Part shown: positions 24,353-32,702 of the stretch, one piece after another
How positions within the stretch are numbered: position 1 is the stretch's first letter
How the letters are laid out: each line of letters starts with the position of its first letter
Assembly (NCBI GenBank): GCA_028345965.1
Contig: JAOMEP010000009.1
Span: forward strand, 1 to 41,871
DNA: 41,871 bases
Source of the DNA: Candidatus Nitrosopelagicus sp.
GTDB lineage: Archaea; Thermoproteota; Nitrososphaeria; Nitrososphaerales; Nitrosopumilaceae
Reading direction: 5' to 3'
Made by a program: the position numbers and the translations under genes
Notes under the pieces: model-generated
Databases searched by the model: none
What the model was told of the DNA's origin: nothing
The model's input: the letters and a program-made list of their open reading frames with translations, nothing else

Positions 24353-25621
24353 TTATTTGAAATCTGCACCAACATTTTTCATATCTGAGATAAATTCTGG
24401 ATATGAAACCTTTACTGCATCAGGATCTGAAACTGTACAATTTCCAATATACATTCCTACTATTGAAAATGCCATGAATAATCTATGATCATTTTCTGAA
24501 TTTAATTCTGCAGAATGTATCTCTTCTGATTTCTTCAAAATCATTCCGTCTTCTTTTTCTTCTATGTCCAATCCTATTTTTTTCAACTCTCGTGAAATTA
24601 TTGCTATTCTGTCTGTTTCTTTGTATCTTGCATGTTTTACATTAAACAATTCAATTGGTTTTTCTGATTTTAGTGCTAGAATTGCTATTGCTGGTAAGAG
24701 ATCTGGTGTATTGGATAAATCAAATTTTCCACCTTTCAATATTGCTGGAGATTTTGTTGTTATAATATCATCTTCTAATGTAACATTTACTCCTAATTTT
24801 TCTAAAATATCGACAATTGCTTCGTCACCTTGTGGCATATCGCCTAAATTTATCTCGATCGTTAGTCCATCTCCTAATAAAACATTTGCCGCTAAAAGTA
24901 ATGCTAGATTAGAAAAATCTGATGGAATTGAAAATGTGGTTGGCTTGTAAATTTGATGCATAATTTGGTATTTTTTATATTTTTCTTCAGTCTTTACTTC
25001 TGCACCAAATTTTTTCATAATCGCAATTGTTAAATCCACATATGGTTTTGAGACTAATTCGCCTTCAACGTTAATTGTTAATCCTTCTGGCAATCTTGGT
25101 GCAATTATCATTAATGCTGAAATGAATTGACTTGAAATGTCTCCGTTTATGCTAACTTCTTTTCCTTCAATTTTGCCGTTGATATGTATAGGTGGTTTTC
25201 CGTCATTAGATTCCGTTTTTACGCCCATAGTCTCTAAAGAATCTAAAATTGGCTGCATCGGTCTTTTTCTTAAACTCTCATCTCCTGTAAGTATCGTATT
25301 TCCTCCTGATAATGCGGCAACTGCAATTGCAATTCTAATTGTTGTTCCTGAATTTTCAGCATTTATCATCGAATTTTCAACAGTTGAATCAATTGTATTA
25401 TTAATTGTCACTCTATCTTCAACTTCTTCTGCTTCAATTCCAAATCCTCTACATGCACTAATTGTAGCTAGTGTATCATTAGAACGTAGAATTTTTTTTA
25501 CGATACTTTTTCCATCTGACAATGCTGCAAGAAATATTGCTCTATGTGTATAGCTTTTATTTGATGGACAGACTATCGTCCCATTTAATTTAGATTTTTC
25601 AATTTTACAGTTCATGAACAT
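24353..25621 (-). CDS. aroA: 3-phosphoshikimate 1-carboxyvinyltransferase (EPSP synthase)
   Basis: 422 residues, usual length. Transfers enolpyruvyl from PEP to shikimate-3-phosphate. Conserved: CPSNKSYTHRAIFLAALSDG, SGTTIRIA (with N-A-E-N-S-G-T-T), SLRKRPMQP (the R-x-R-P motif), SSQFISALMI, DFSNLALLLAANVL, KETDRIAIISRELKKIG and HDRLFMAFSIVG at the C-terminus. ATGs at 25621 and 25615 are both possible; both overlap the shikimate kinase end by 17 or 11 bp. It is convergent with nadX (2 bp apart). Confidence 0.96.
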   Translation of the reverse strand: MFMNCKIEKSKLNGTIVCPSNKSYTHRAIFLAALSDGKSIVKKILRSNDTLATISACRGFGIEAEEVEDRVTINNTIDSTVENSMINAENSGTTIRIAIAVAALSGGNTILTGDESLRKRPMQPILDSLETMGVKTESNDGKPPIHINGKIEGKEVSINGDISSQFISALMIIAPRLPEGLTINVEGELVSKPYVDLTIAIMKKFGAEVKTEEKYKKYQIMHQIYKPTTFSIPSDFSNLALLLAANVLLGDGLTIEINLGDMPQGDEAIVDILEKLGVNVTLEDDIITTKSPAILKGGKFDLSNTPDLLPAIAILALKSEKPIELFNVKHARYKETDRIAIISRELKKIGLDIEEKEDGMILKKSEEIHSAELNSENDHRLFMAFSIVGMYIGNCTVSDPDAVKVSYPEFISDMKNVGADFK

Positions 25622-26459
25622 ATGCCTTTTTGTTGTTGATATTGGCTGTCATTATTTTGCCATCTAATCCTGAAAATTCTTTTTGAACTCTTGATTTATT
25701 CTTTTTATCTGTAATCGCCATTATTGAAGGGCCATTGCCTGAAATTGTTGCACATAATGCACCTTTTTCCATTAATTTCATGATTAAGTCTGGTTCTGAA
25801 TTTAAAATTGCAGTTGTCGCGATACCATTTAGTATAGCGGCATTCCAATAATCTGAATTTTTTGCTAATTGCCATGATTTTTCAAATGCATGTTCAAACT
25901 CCTTTAATTTTTTCAAATTCCCTCTTTTTCTTGATTTTGGTAAAAATATTATTGCTTGCAGTTCTTTTGGAGCTATTTCTCTATGTAATAATTTCATTTT
26001 CAAATTATCGGTTACATTAAAACCTCCATAATGACATGCACATGCATCGTCGTAGGCGCCAGTTATGCTCACTTTTGTCTGAATCGACGTTTTTGCTCCT
26101 AATTTCAAAACATCCTCATCACTCATAGTTTTTGCGAAGGCTTTCGCACAAGATAATATGACTGCAGATGAAATTGCACTGGAACTCTTTAATCCATAAC
26201 CTGTAGGTATATTAGATTTAAAATCCAATTCTAGTTTTGTATGTTCTAAAATTTTCTTTGGAATCATATTCTCAATTAATTTATTTATTAATCTAGAACT
26301 AATCGTCTTATTTTCTGAAGTGATATGAATTCCCTTACCTTCATTCATTCTTAATGTGGTATTTACAAATGTATCAATTCCTAAGGTTGATCCTTTTCCT
26401 ATTGCAATTGCATTTACTATGGAAACTGCACCGTACACTGTAGCTACAATTTCAGTCAT
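25605..26459 (-). CDS. aroK: Archaeal shikimate kinase (GHMP family)
   Basis: 284 residues. GHMP kinase fold, unrelated to the bacterial P-loop shikimate kinase, phosphorylating shikimate with ATP. The ATP-binding loop is IPTGYGLKSSSAISSAVILS, with N-terminal ATVYGAVSIVNAIAIGKGSTLGID and the C-terminal ISGNGPSIMAITD (GHMP motif 3). Position between aroE and aroA fixes the assignment to shikimate rather than mevalonate or homoserine. Its ATG overlaps the aroE stop by 1 bp, and its stop runs 11-17 bp into aroA. Confidence 0.93.
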   Translation of the reverse strand: MTEIVATVYGAVSIVNAIAIGKGSTLGIDTFVNTTLRMNEGKGIHITSENKTISSRLINKLIENMIPKKILEHTKLELDFKSNIPTGYGLKSSSAISSAVILSCAKAFAKTMSDEDVLKLGAKTSIQTKVSITGAYDDACACHYGGFNVTDNLKMKLLHREIAPKELQAIIFLPKSRKRGNLKKLKEFEHAFEKSWQLAKNSDYWNAAILNGIATTAILNSEPDLIMKLMEKGALCATISGNGPSIMAITDKKNKSRVQKEFSGLDGKIMTANINNKKAYVHEL

Positions 26460-27280
26460 TAGAATCCACCTAGAATTGATCTTTTCATTTTTTCATATGG
26501 TGCTTTTCTATCTAACCAAATTTCAAATGAACGAATTGCTTGTCCAAGAAGCATCTCATACCCAAAGATAATTTTACAGTTTTTTTCTTTTGCTTTATTT
26601 ATTAAATCTGTTTTTACAGGTTTGTAAACTATGTCATAAACTGTTGTTTGTTCGTTCAAAAATTTCTCTGGTATAATACTTGCCTCATTTTTTAGTCCTA
26701 ATGATGATGCATTTACTATAAAATCAAAATTTGAATCTAGTTCGTTCATTTCTTCAATTGTTTTTGAAATTGCATTCAATCCTAATTCATTTGAGAATTT
26801 TACTAATTCTTCTCCATTATTTCTTGTTCTGTTGACAATTGTAATATCTTTGGCATTTTCTTTTTGAAATCCTGCTACAATTGCTCTTGCTGCTCCCCCT
26901 GCTCCTAGCAACAGAATCTTCGAATTTTTTATGTTAATCTCGTTTCTTTTTATTGGCTCTAGGAATCCATCCATATCCGTATTGAATCCTCGTAGTATTC
27001 CATCGTCATTGAGAACTGTATTCACTGCTCCTATTTTTTTACAATTCTCATCCACATTGTCTAAATATTTCATCATTTCAATTTTGTGAGGTATTGTTAC
27101 ATTAAATCCTGAAATTTTGATTTTTTTTAAAGATTCTATGCCTGTTGCTAATTCCCCCTGAACCACTCTGTATGCGATGTATGTGCACTCCATCTCCAAT
27201 TCTCTATATGCCGCGTTATGAATTGTTGGCGATAATGAATGTTCAATTGGGTCTCCAATTACTGCGTATGTCTTCAACAT
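26459..27280 (-). CDS. aroE: Shikimate dehydrogenase
   Basis: 273 residues. Reduces 3-dehydroshikimate with NADPH. The N-terminal YAVIGDPIEHSLSPTIHNAAY contains the shikimate-binding SLSP motif; GFNVTIPHKIEMM holds the catalytic lysine; ILLLGAGGAARAIVAG is the NADPH-binding GAGGAA-R motif followed by VNRTRNN, and GYEMLLGQAIRSFEIW closes the protein. ATATAA lies about 25.5 bp upstream of the ATG, giving it its own leaderless promoter and making it first gene of aroE-aroK-aroA. Confidence 0.97.
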   Translation of the reverse strand: MLKTYAVIGDPIEHSLSPTIHNAAYRELEMECTYIAYRVVQGELATGIESLKKIKISGFNVTIPHKIEMMKYLDNVDENCKKIGAVNTVLNDDGILRGFNTDMDGFLEPIKRNEINIKNSKILLLGAGGAARAIVAGFQKENAKDITIVNRTRNNGEELVKFSNELGLNAISKTIEEMNELDSNFDFIVNASSLGLKNEASIIPEKFLNEQTTVYDIVYKPVKTDLINKAKEKNCKIIFGYEMLLGQAIRSFEIWLDRKAPYEKMKRSILGGF

Positions 27281-27371
27281 ATGTTCAATTCAATTTAGAT
27301 TGATATAACCTATTCATTGGTAAATAAAATTTTCATAGTAAAAATTAATTCTACCAAATAACAGAAAAAGT

Positions 27372-28967
27372 ATGCATAAGATTACTTTCTTGATCATTTT
27401 ACTAATTGGTATTTCCTTCATCCCTGTCTCATTTTCAGAAGGTATTCCTCAATGGGTAAAAAATAATGCTGAATGGTGGGCTGAAAGGCAGATCTCTCAA
27501 ACAGAATTTACCAATGGTCTCGAATTCTTGATTAATGAGGGAATAATCTACATTCCTTCAACAGAGCCTGGTATTCCTGGACCTGACAAAATCATTCCAG
27601 ATTGGGTTAGAAATACTGCCGGTTGGTGGTCTGATAATAAAATTCCGGACTCTGAATTTACCAATGCGATGAAATATCTAATTGAAATTGGAATAATTGA
27701 CGTAGATGTATCTAGTCCTGAAGTAATAGAAGAAGAAACTAGTGAAGAAATTATTGAAACTAGTATAACCGGAAAACCTCTTCTTATGTTATTGGAAGGT
27801 TACAACCATGTTCACACTGATGGAAAATACGTTTTAGACGTCTTAATTTTCGACGCTGAAAAATATCCTAATGCCTCACCGACATTCAATAGAAATGCTA
27901 GCTACACCCTTGATGAAGTTAACATTGATATCTCATTGTATAATGAAGAAGGATTAATTCATACTTATAGTGGATTAACAAAAAATGGTTTTTTACGTTA
28001 TGATATACTTGCACGTGAAACTAATCAAGATGGTACACTTTGGATGATAAACAATCTATACACTGTAAATATTAATGCGTCATTAGATGGTCAAACAATC
28101 GAAAAACAAATTGAATTTTTAGGACAGGCATCTACATATGCATATAATCAATACGACAAGAAAAAAATAAAATATGATATCTCTAAATCTAGCTTCAAAG
28201 GAGAATTGGATATTAGTGGAACTGTTACTACTCCTGAAGGTTTGATATTTTCTCCAAATGGAAAAAAAATGTTTGTTCCAGATAATAATGATGATAAAAT
28301 AAATCAATTTACACTTGCAACTGCATGGGATATTTCATCTGCAACCCAATCAGCTACTTCTGCCGCAACGGGTGAAGGTGGAACTGATGATATTGAAGAT
28401 CTTGCATTTAATTCTGATGGAACAAAAATGTTCATCATAGAACGAAATGCTGATAAAATATTGGAATATAATCTAAGTATTCCTTATGATGTTTCTGACT
28501 CAAGTATGACTGATGCTAATGATGATTTAACGATAGCAAATTCAGTCACTAATAATCCTGAGGACATTGCATTTAATACAGCAGGAAATAAAATGTTTAT
28601 CTTGGAAAATGATGATCAGGTAACTGGTGATCAAATTTTTGAATATGAACTATCTACTGCATTTGATGTATCCACGGCTACACTGATTGCAGATGAACAT
28701 CTAACTCTTACTGACTCTACTAATGCCGATGCGTTTGAGTTTTCTTCAAATGGACTATACCTATATGTGGCAGACCCACATAATGATGATACTCTTTTAC
28801 AATATACAATGAGTTCAGCATGGGATGTTTCGTCGGCATCATTAACGAGAACGTTAGATATTTCTGCTCAAGAATCTGCATCACGAGGGTTGGCATTTGG
28901 AGATACTGATGGTAAATTCTATCTCACAGGTACATCTCAAACTGTGTGGCAATATAATTTGGGCTAA
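27372..28967 (+). CDS. Secreted thaumarchaeal protein: two IPxWVKNN modules plus beta-propeller-like domain
   Basis: 531 residues. A signal peptide (MHKITFLIILLIGISFIPVSFS) is followed by two about 38-residue modules, IPQWVKNNAEWWAERQIS... and IPDWVRNTAGWWSDNKIP..., each ending in EFTNxxxxLIxxGII; these are common in thaumarchaeal surface proteins. A middle beta-rich domain (about 135-255) precedes a C-terminal region from about 275 with repeated FSPNGKKMFVPDN / FNSDGTKMFIIER / FSSNGLYLYVADP strands and YDVS/WDVSSA elements, like blades of a beta propeller. No PEFG or other C-terminal anchor is seen, so it may be released. Ligand unknown. Confidence 0.88.
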   Translation: MHKITFLIILLIGISFIPVSFSEGIPQWVKNNAEWWAERQISQTEFTNGLEFLINEGIIYIPSTEPGIPGPDKIIPDWVRNTAGWWSDNKIPDSEFTNAMKYLIEIGIIDVDVSSPEVIEEETSEEIIETSITGKPLLMLLEGYNHVHTDGKYVLDVLIFDAEKYPNASPTFNRNASYTLDEVNIDISLYNEEGLIHTYSGLTKNGFLRYDILARETNQDGTLWMINNLYTVNINASLDGQTIEKQIEFLGQASTYAYNQYDKKKIKYDISKSSFKGELDISGTVTTPEGLIFSPNGKKMFVPDNNDDKINQFTLATAWDISSATQSATSAATGEGGTDDIEDLAFNSDGTKMFIIERNADKILEYNLSIPYDVSDSSMTDANDDLTIANSVTNNPEDIAFNTAGNKMFILENDDQVTGDQIFEYELSTAFDVSTATLIADEHLTLTDSTNADAFEFSSNGLYLYVADPHNDDTLLQYTMSSAWDVSSASLTRTLDISAQESASRGLAFGDTDGKFYLTGTSQTVWQYNLG

Positions 28968-28980
28968 TAATTTTTCAAAA

Positions 28981-29646
28981 TTATTTATTTTCTAATGATT
29001 TTATTTCATCTACAGAAAATTGTCCTGGAGCAATTGCTTTACCCAATGACACATACGTAAATGGACTTCCCAAATGTAAACATAATATTCTTGAAAACTT
29101 ACCTTGGTCTCCCATACAAAATGCCACAGTTTTATTTTTTGATTTGATGGAATAAAGTGATAGTAATCTTGAAGCATCAGATACATTCTTTGCAACTGTT
29201 ACAATCTTTACAACATTTGAAAATTTTTCCATCTTCTTGAATCTAGATTTCAACTGTGATTCATTGGGTGTTTTCTTAAAATCGTGCCATGAAATCAATA
29301 ATTTACATTTAGATTTTTTAAGATATGTTGCAAGTTTGTCATCTTTTTGAATTGTATTAAATTCAACATCTAGTAAAAATGGATTATACTCTGCAATTAG
29401 TCGTAAAATTGATTTTCTTTCATCTTCTTTCCCAATGAATAATCCTCCTTCTGATTTTGGACGTAATGTACATACACATCTTGATAGACTTTTTTTGGAA
29501 TCTTCTAAAACAATTGGAATATCTGATTTTTTTAAATAATCAAATCGTATCTCTGCAAAATCTGATTTTGAAAGTGCTTTTTTTAGAATTATTTTGAGTT
29601 TCTTTGGATTCTTCTCGCCAATTGATACGCAGGTCTTATACTTCAT
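28981..29646 (-). CDS. aroD: 3-dehydroquinate dehydratase, type I
   Basis: 221 residues, class I aldolase-type AroD, dehydrating 3-dehydroquinate through a Schiff base. FAEIRFDYL, CTLRPKSEGG, the catalytic His in LLISWHDFKKTP and the Schiff-base Lys in VKIVTVAKNV are present, as is FCMGDQGKFSRIL near the end. Its ATG overlaps the DHQ synthase II stop by one base. It ends 14 bp from the convergent secreted-protein gene. Confidence 0.95.
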   Translation of the reverse strand: MKYKTCVSIGEKNPKKLKIILKKALSKSDFAEIRFDYLKKSDIPIVLEDSKKSLSRCVCTLRPKSEGGLFIGKEDERKSILRLIAEYNPFLLDVEFNTIQKDDKLATYLKKSKCKLLISWHDFKKTPNESQLKSRFKKMEKFSNVVKIVTVAKNVSDASRLLSLYSIKSKNKTVAFCMGDQGKFSRILCLHLGSPFTYVSLGKAIAPGQFSVDEIKSLENK

Positions 29647-30704
29647 TATTTTTCAAGAATATACTCGTCAGCCACTTCCATTCCGAAGTGTCTTCCACTT
29701 GCTTCTTTTGAAAACGCCAAAACTGAATCCCCTTTTTTGAGATGTGTTACTGATACCAGCTGTCCATTTGCCTTGACAAATCGTATAGTCTCTGCATCTT
29801 GTGCTATAATCCCTCCTATCTCGTTTCCAACTTTTGCTTTAATCAATAACATCGGTCTTTTTTCAATTTTACATCGGCCAATAGCTGCTCTTCTTGCCTT
29901 TCCTTTAGAATTTAAAATTAATACTTCACTACCTGTCTCTAATTCTGATAGGTATTTTGTATTTCCATCCGGTGATAATGTGTAACAGTGAACTGCTCCT
30001 GCATTAACCCTAAATGGTCTTGGTGATGTAAATGATGATCCAACTGATTCATTGTGAACTAAAAACATGAAATTTGCTCTACTTCCAATCAACATCCCTT
30101 CTCCCTTATGCAACATTGATGCTGTATCTACACAAACTCGTTCACCATCTCCAACTTCTTGAATTTCTGTAATCTTTGCAGTTTTCAAATCAAAACTTTT
30201 TGTTCCCATATTCACTAAAGTTTCTTCTACTTCGCCTATAGAGCCTGTTTGAAATATGACTCCGTCAACTCCGACATCTAAAATTGAAAACATCTTTCTA
30301 ACCTCTTTTTGATTTTTTGCTATTGTGAATATTTGTGTATGAATTTTATGTAATTTTGCTATAATGTTTTCTAAGGGAATTATTTTCCAATCTTTTACCT
30401 CGATAATGACGAAATCAAGCCCTTTTTTTGCGGTTTCGTAAACTCCATCAATATCTTTGTTTGATAGAATTTTGAACTGCTTTCCAATTTTTTTACCCTT
30501 TATCTTTTTTCCATCTTTTCCAATTACAACATAATCTGAATTTGGTGTTGTAAACACAGTTTTCATTTTATTTTTTTTATCTGTGATAGTTTTAGGATCT
30601 GCATAGATGTGTTTCACACCTTCATTTTCTAAATTTTTTATAAATTTGGTTAATTGATTTTTTCCAACTTTAGGTTGGACAATCAAAAGTTTATCAGTTG
30701 CCAA
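29646..30704 (-). CDS. 3-dehydroquinate synthase II (archaeal)
   Basis: 352 residues. Converts the ADH-synthase product to 3-dehydroquinate by NAD-dependent oxidative deamination and cyclisation; this is the archaeal substitute for AroB. Family features seen: VGDGERVCVDTASMLHKGEGMLIGSRANFMFLVHNES, FRVNAGAVHCYTLSPDG, and TKYLSELETGSEVLI, close to other archaeal DHQS II. It overlaps the ADH synthase stop by 11 bp and aroD by 1 bp, forming a compact three-gene start of the pathway. Confidence 0.95.
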   Translation of the reverse strand: MATDKLLIVQPKVGKNQLTKFIKNLENEGVKHIYADPKTITDKKNKMKTVFTTPNSDYVVIGKDGKKIKGKKIGKQFKILSNKDIDGVYETAKKGLDFVIIEVKDWKIIPLENIIAKLHKIHTQIFTIAKNQKEVRKMFSILDVGVDGVIFQTGSIGEVEETLVNMGTKSFDLKTAKITEIQEVGDGERVCVDTASMLHKGEGMLIGSRANFMFLVHNESVGSSFTSPRPFRVNAGAVHCYTLSPDGNTKYLSELETGSEVLILNSKGKARRAAIGRCKIEKRPMLLIKAKVGNEIGGIIAQDAETIRFVKANGQLVSVTHLKKGDSVLAFSKEASGRHFGMEVADEYILEK

Positions 30705-31479
30705 TTTTCTTTGCCATTTCTTTTGCAGTTTCTTTTCTGAAAATTATTCCTGCTAATGCTTCTACCATTTTATCTGGCGTTTTATGTGCAAAGATGTTTC
30801 TTCCGTATGTTACTCCTTTTGCACCTGCAGTTATTGCATCTTCGGTCATTTGTAAAATATCCAAATCTGTTTTTGATTTTGGGCCACCTGCAATTACCAC
30901 TGGAACAGGTATACTCTCTGTTACTTTTTTGAATGAATCAATATCTCCTGTGTACAATGTTTTAACAATATCTGCGCCACATTCAGCACCAATTCTTGCA
31001 GTATGTGCAACAACTTCTGGGTCATGTGGGTCTTTGACATTTTCTCCTCTAGGGTACATCATTGCAAGTAATGGAACATTCCATTCATGACATTCTTCTG
31101 AAATTTTTCCTAATTGCTCAACCATCTCTGGTTCTTCTTTCCCACCAATGTTGATGTGTAATGAAACTCCATCTGCTCCTAATCGTATTGCCTCTTTTAC
31201 AGAACCTGTAAGCATTTTTCTGTTTGGTGCTAATGATAATGCTGTACTAGATGAAAAGTGGGCTAAAATTCCAACTTTAGTTGGTCTCGGTAATGTCTTG
31301 ATAATTCCTTTGTTAATTATGATGCTTGTCAAACCATGATTTTCACATTTGTAAATTACGTCATGTGGTTTTTCTAATCCTTCAATAGGTCCATTAGAAA
31401 TTCCGTGATCCATTGGAATGCAAAGCATCTTACCTTTTCGCATAATCTTACTTAGTCGAATTTCTGTACCTGTTGCCAT
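30694..31479 (-). CDS. 2-amino-3,7-dideoxy-D-threo-hept-6-ulosonate synthase (ADH synthase)
   Basis: 261 residues from the ATG at 31479; a TTG at 31518 would add 13 residues. Class I aldolase-type enzyme joining 6-deoxy-5-ketofructose phosphate and aspartate semialdehyde, first step of archaeal aromatic synthesis in place of DAHP synthase. Conserved CIPMDHGISNGP, SLHINIGGKEEPEM, MMYPRGENVKDP, IVKTLYTGD (Schiff-base lysine) and VVIAGGPK followed by GAKGVTYGRNIF. A TATA-like box around 31506-31511 is about 28 bp upstream of the ATG, favouring that start. Confidence 0.93.
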   Translation of the reverse strand: MATGTEIRLSKIMRKGKMLCIPMDHGISNGPIEGLEKPHDVIYKCENHGLTSIIINKGIIKTLPRPTKVGILAHFSSSTALSLAPNRKMLTGSVKEAIRLGADGVSLHINIGGKEEPEMVEQLGKISEECHEWNVPLLAMMYPRGENVKDPHDPEVVAHTARIGAECGADIVKTLYTGDIDSFKKVTESIPVPVVIAGGPKSKTDLDILQMTEDAITAGAKGVTYGRNIFAHKTPDKMVEALAGIIFRKETAKEMAKKIGN

Positions 31480-31553
31480 TAGTGATATCTTTGGTATACC
31501 ATACTTAAAAATTGCCAAAAATGCAAATTTAGGCTCATTTTTTATCTAAGAAT

Positions 31554-31561
31554 TAAATATT
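31554..31561 (+). promoter_or_regulatory. TATA-like box of mqnC
   Basis: TTAAATAT is centred 26.5 bp before the TTG at 31584 and supports that start. Confidence 0.55.
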
Positions 31562-31583
31562 AATCTCAAACGATAGATTGTGA

Positions 31584-32702
31584 TTGAGTCAATTAACACA
31601 ACAAATCCACTCTAGTGAAATTGGAGATATTCTAGAAAACTCCCTTAATGGTATTAGACCAAAAAAAGAAGATTATCTAAGATTACTGAAATCTGACGAT
31701 GTATATCTGATGGGACTTGTTGCTGGAAATATAACCCGAAAAAAATTTGGGAAAAAAGTATCTTTTGTAAATAACATTATTTTGAATTATACTAACGTCT
31801 GTATCACTGATTGTAAATTCTGTGCATTTTACAGACCTCCTAATCATGAAGAAGCGTACACCCTAACTTTAGATGAAATTGAAGCAAGAGTGAAAACTGG
31901 TTGGGACATGTTCAAAATAAGACAAGTCCTAATTCAAGGTGGTCATAACCCAAAACTTGGAATTGAATATTATGAAGATTCCTTTAAAATGATTCGCTCA
32001 AAATTTCCGATGGTTGGTGTCCATGGATTATCTACATCTGAAATTGACATGATTGCCACCGTTGAGAAATCATCCACAAAAGAAATTTTATCAAGATTAA
32101 AAGATGCGGGATTACAATCTGTTCCTGGTGCCGGTGCTGAAATTTTAACAGATTCTGTTAAAGAAATTATCAGTCCAAAAAAAATTGATAGTGATGATTG
32201 GATTAGAATAATGAAGGAATCTTTTGAATTAGGTTTACCTGCTTCTGCAACAATGATGTATGGTCATGTTGAAACTGATAATGATATTGTGGAACATTAT
32301 GATAAAATTGCCAAACTACAAAAAAACCTTAATGGATTTATGGCCTTTATTCCGTGGAGTTTTGAACCAAATAATACCTTGATGCAAAAAGAGGGAACCG
32401 TTACAACTGGTGCTGGAGGAATACAGTTACTAAAAATGATTGCAATTTCTAGAATTATCTTTGATGGGTTAATTGATCATATACAATCATCTTGGTTAAC
32501 AAATGGTGTTGGTATGGCACAACTAGCATTACAATATGGTTCTGATGATTTTGGTGGAACCTTGATTGGTGAAGAAGTTGTTTCTTGTACTGGAGCTCGC
32601 TCCACTGAATTAACTGATACACGAATCATTGATTCAATTAAGCAAATTGGTTATTCAGCTGAAGAACGTGATAATTTTTACGAAACCGTATCTATGCGTT
32701 AA
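31584..32702 (+). CDS. mqnC: Cyclic dehypoxanthinyl futalosine synthase (radical SAM, menaquinone)
   Basis: 372 residues. The radical SAM cluster motif is C73-x3-C77-x2-C80 in NVCITDCKFCAF. Family-specific segments include LIQGGHNPKLGIEYYED, VPGAGAEIL, SATMMYGHVET, GFMAFIPWSFEPNNT and VVSCTGA, which match MqnC closely rather than CofH or MqnE. It makes the bicyclic intermediate of the futalosine menaquinone pathway. Start is TTG: the codon before in frame is TGA, and the TATA spacing fits. It overlaps ubiD at the 3' end (TTAA). Confidence 0.92.
   Translation: MSQLTQQIHSSEIGDILENSLNGIRPKKEDYLRLLKSDDVYLMGLVAGNITRKKFGKKVSFVNNIILNYTNVCITDCKFCAFYRPPNHEEAYTLTLDEIEARVKTGWDMFKIRQVLIQGGHNPKLGIEYYEDSFKMIRSKFPMVGVHGLSTSEIDMIATVEKSSTKEILSRLKDAGLQSVPGAGAEILTDSVKEIISPKKIDSDDWIRIMKESFELGLPASATMMYGHVETDNDIVEHYDKIAKLQKNLNGFMAFIPWSFEPNNTLMQKEGTVTTGAGGIQLLKMIAISRIIFDGLIDHIQSSWLTNGVGMAQLALQYGSDDFGGTLIGEEVVSCTGARSTELTDTRIIDSIKQIGYSAEERDNFYETVSMR

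Noticed and set aside
27335-27356. TTGGTA...TACCAA arms before the secreted protein gene
   Set aside because: Six-bp arms about 30 bp apart in AT-rich DNA; no clear relation to the promoter.
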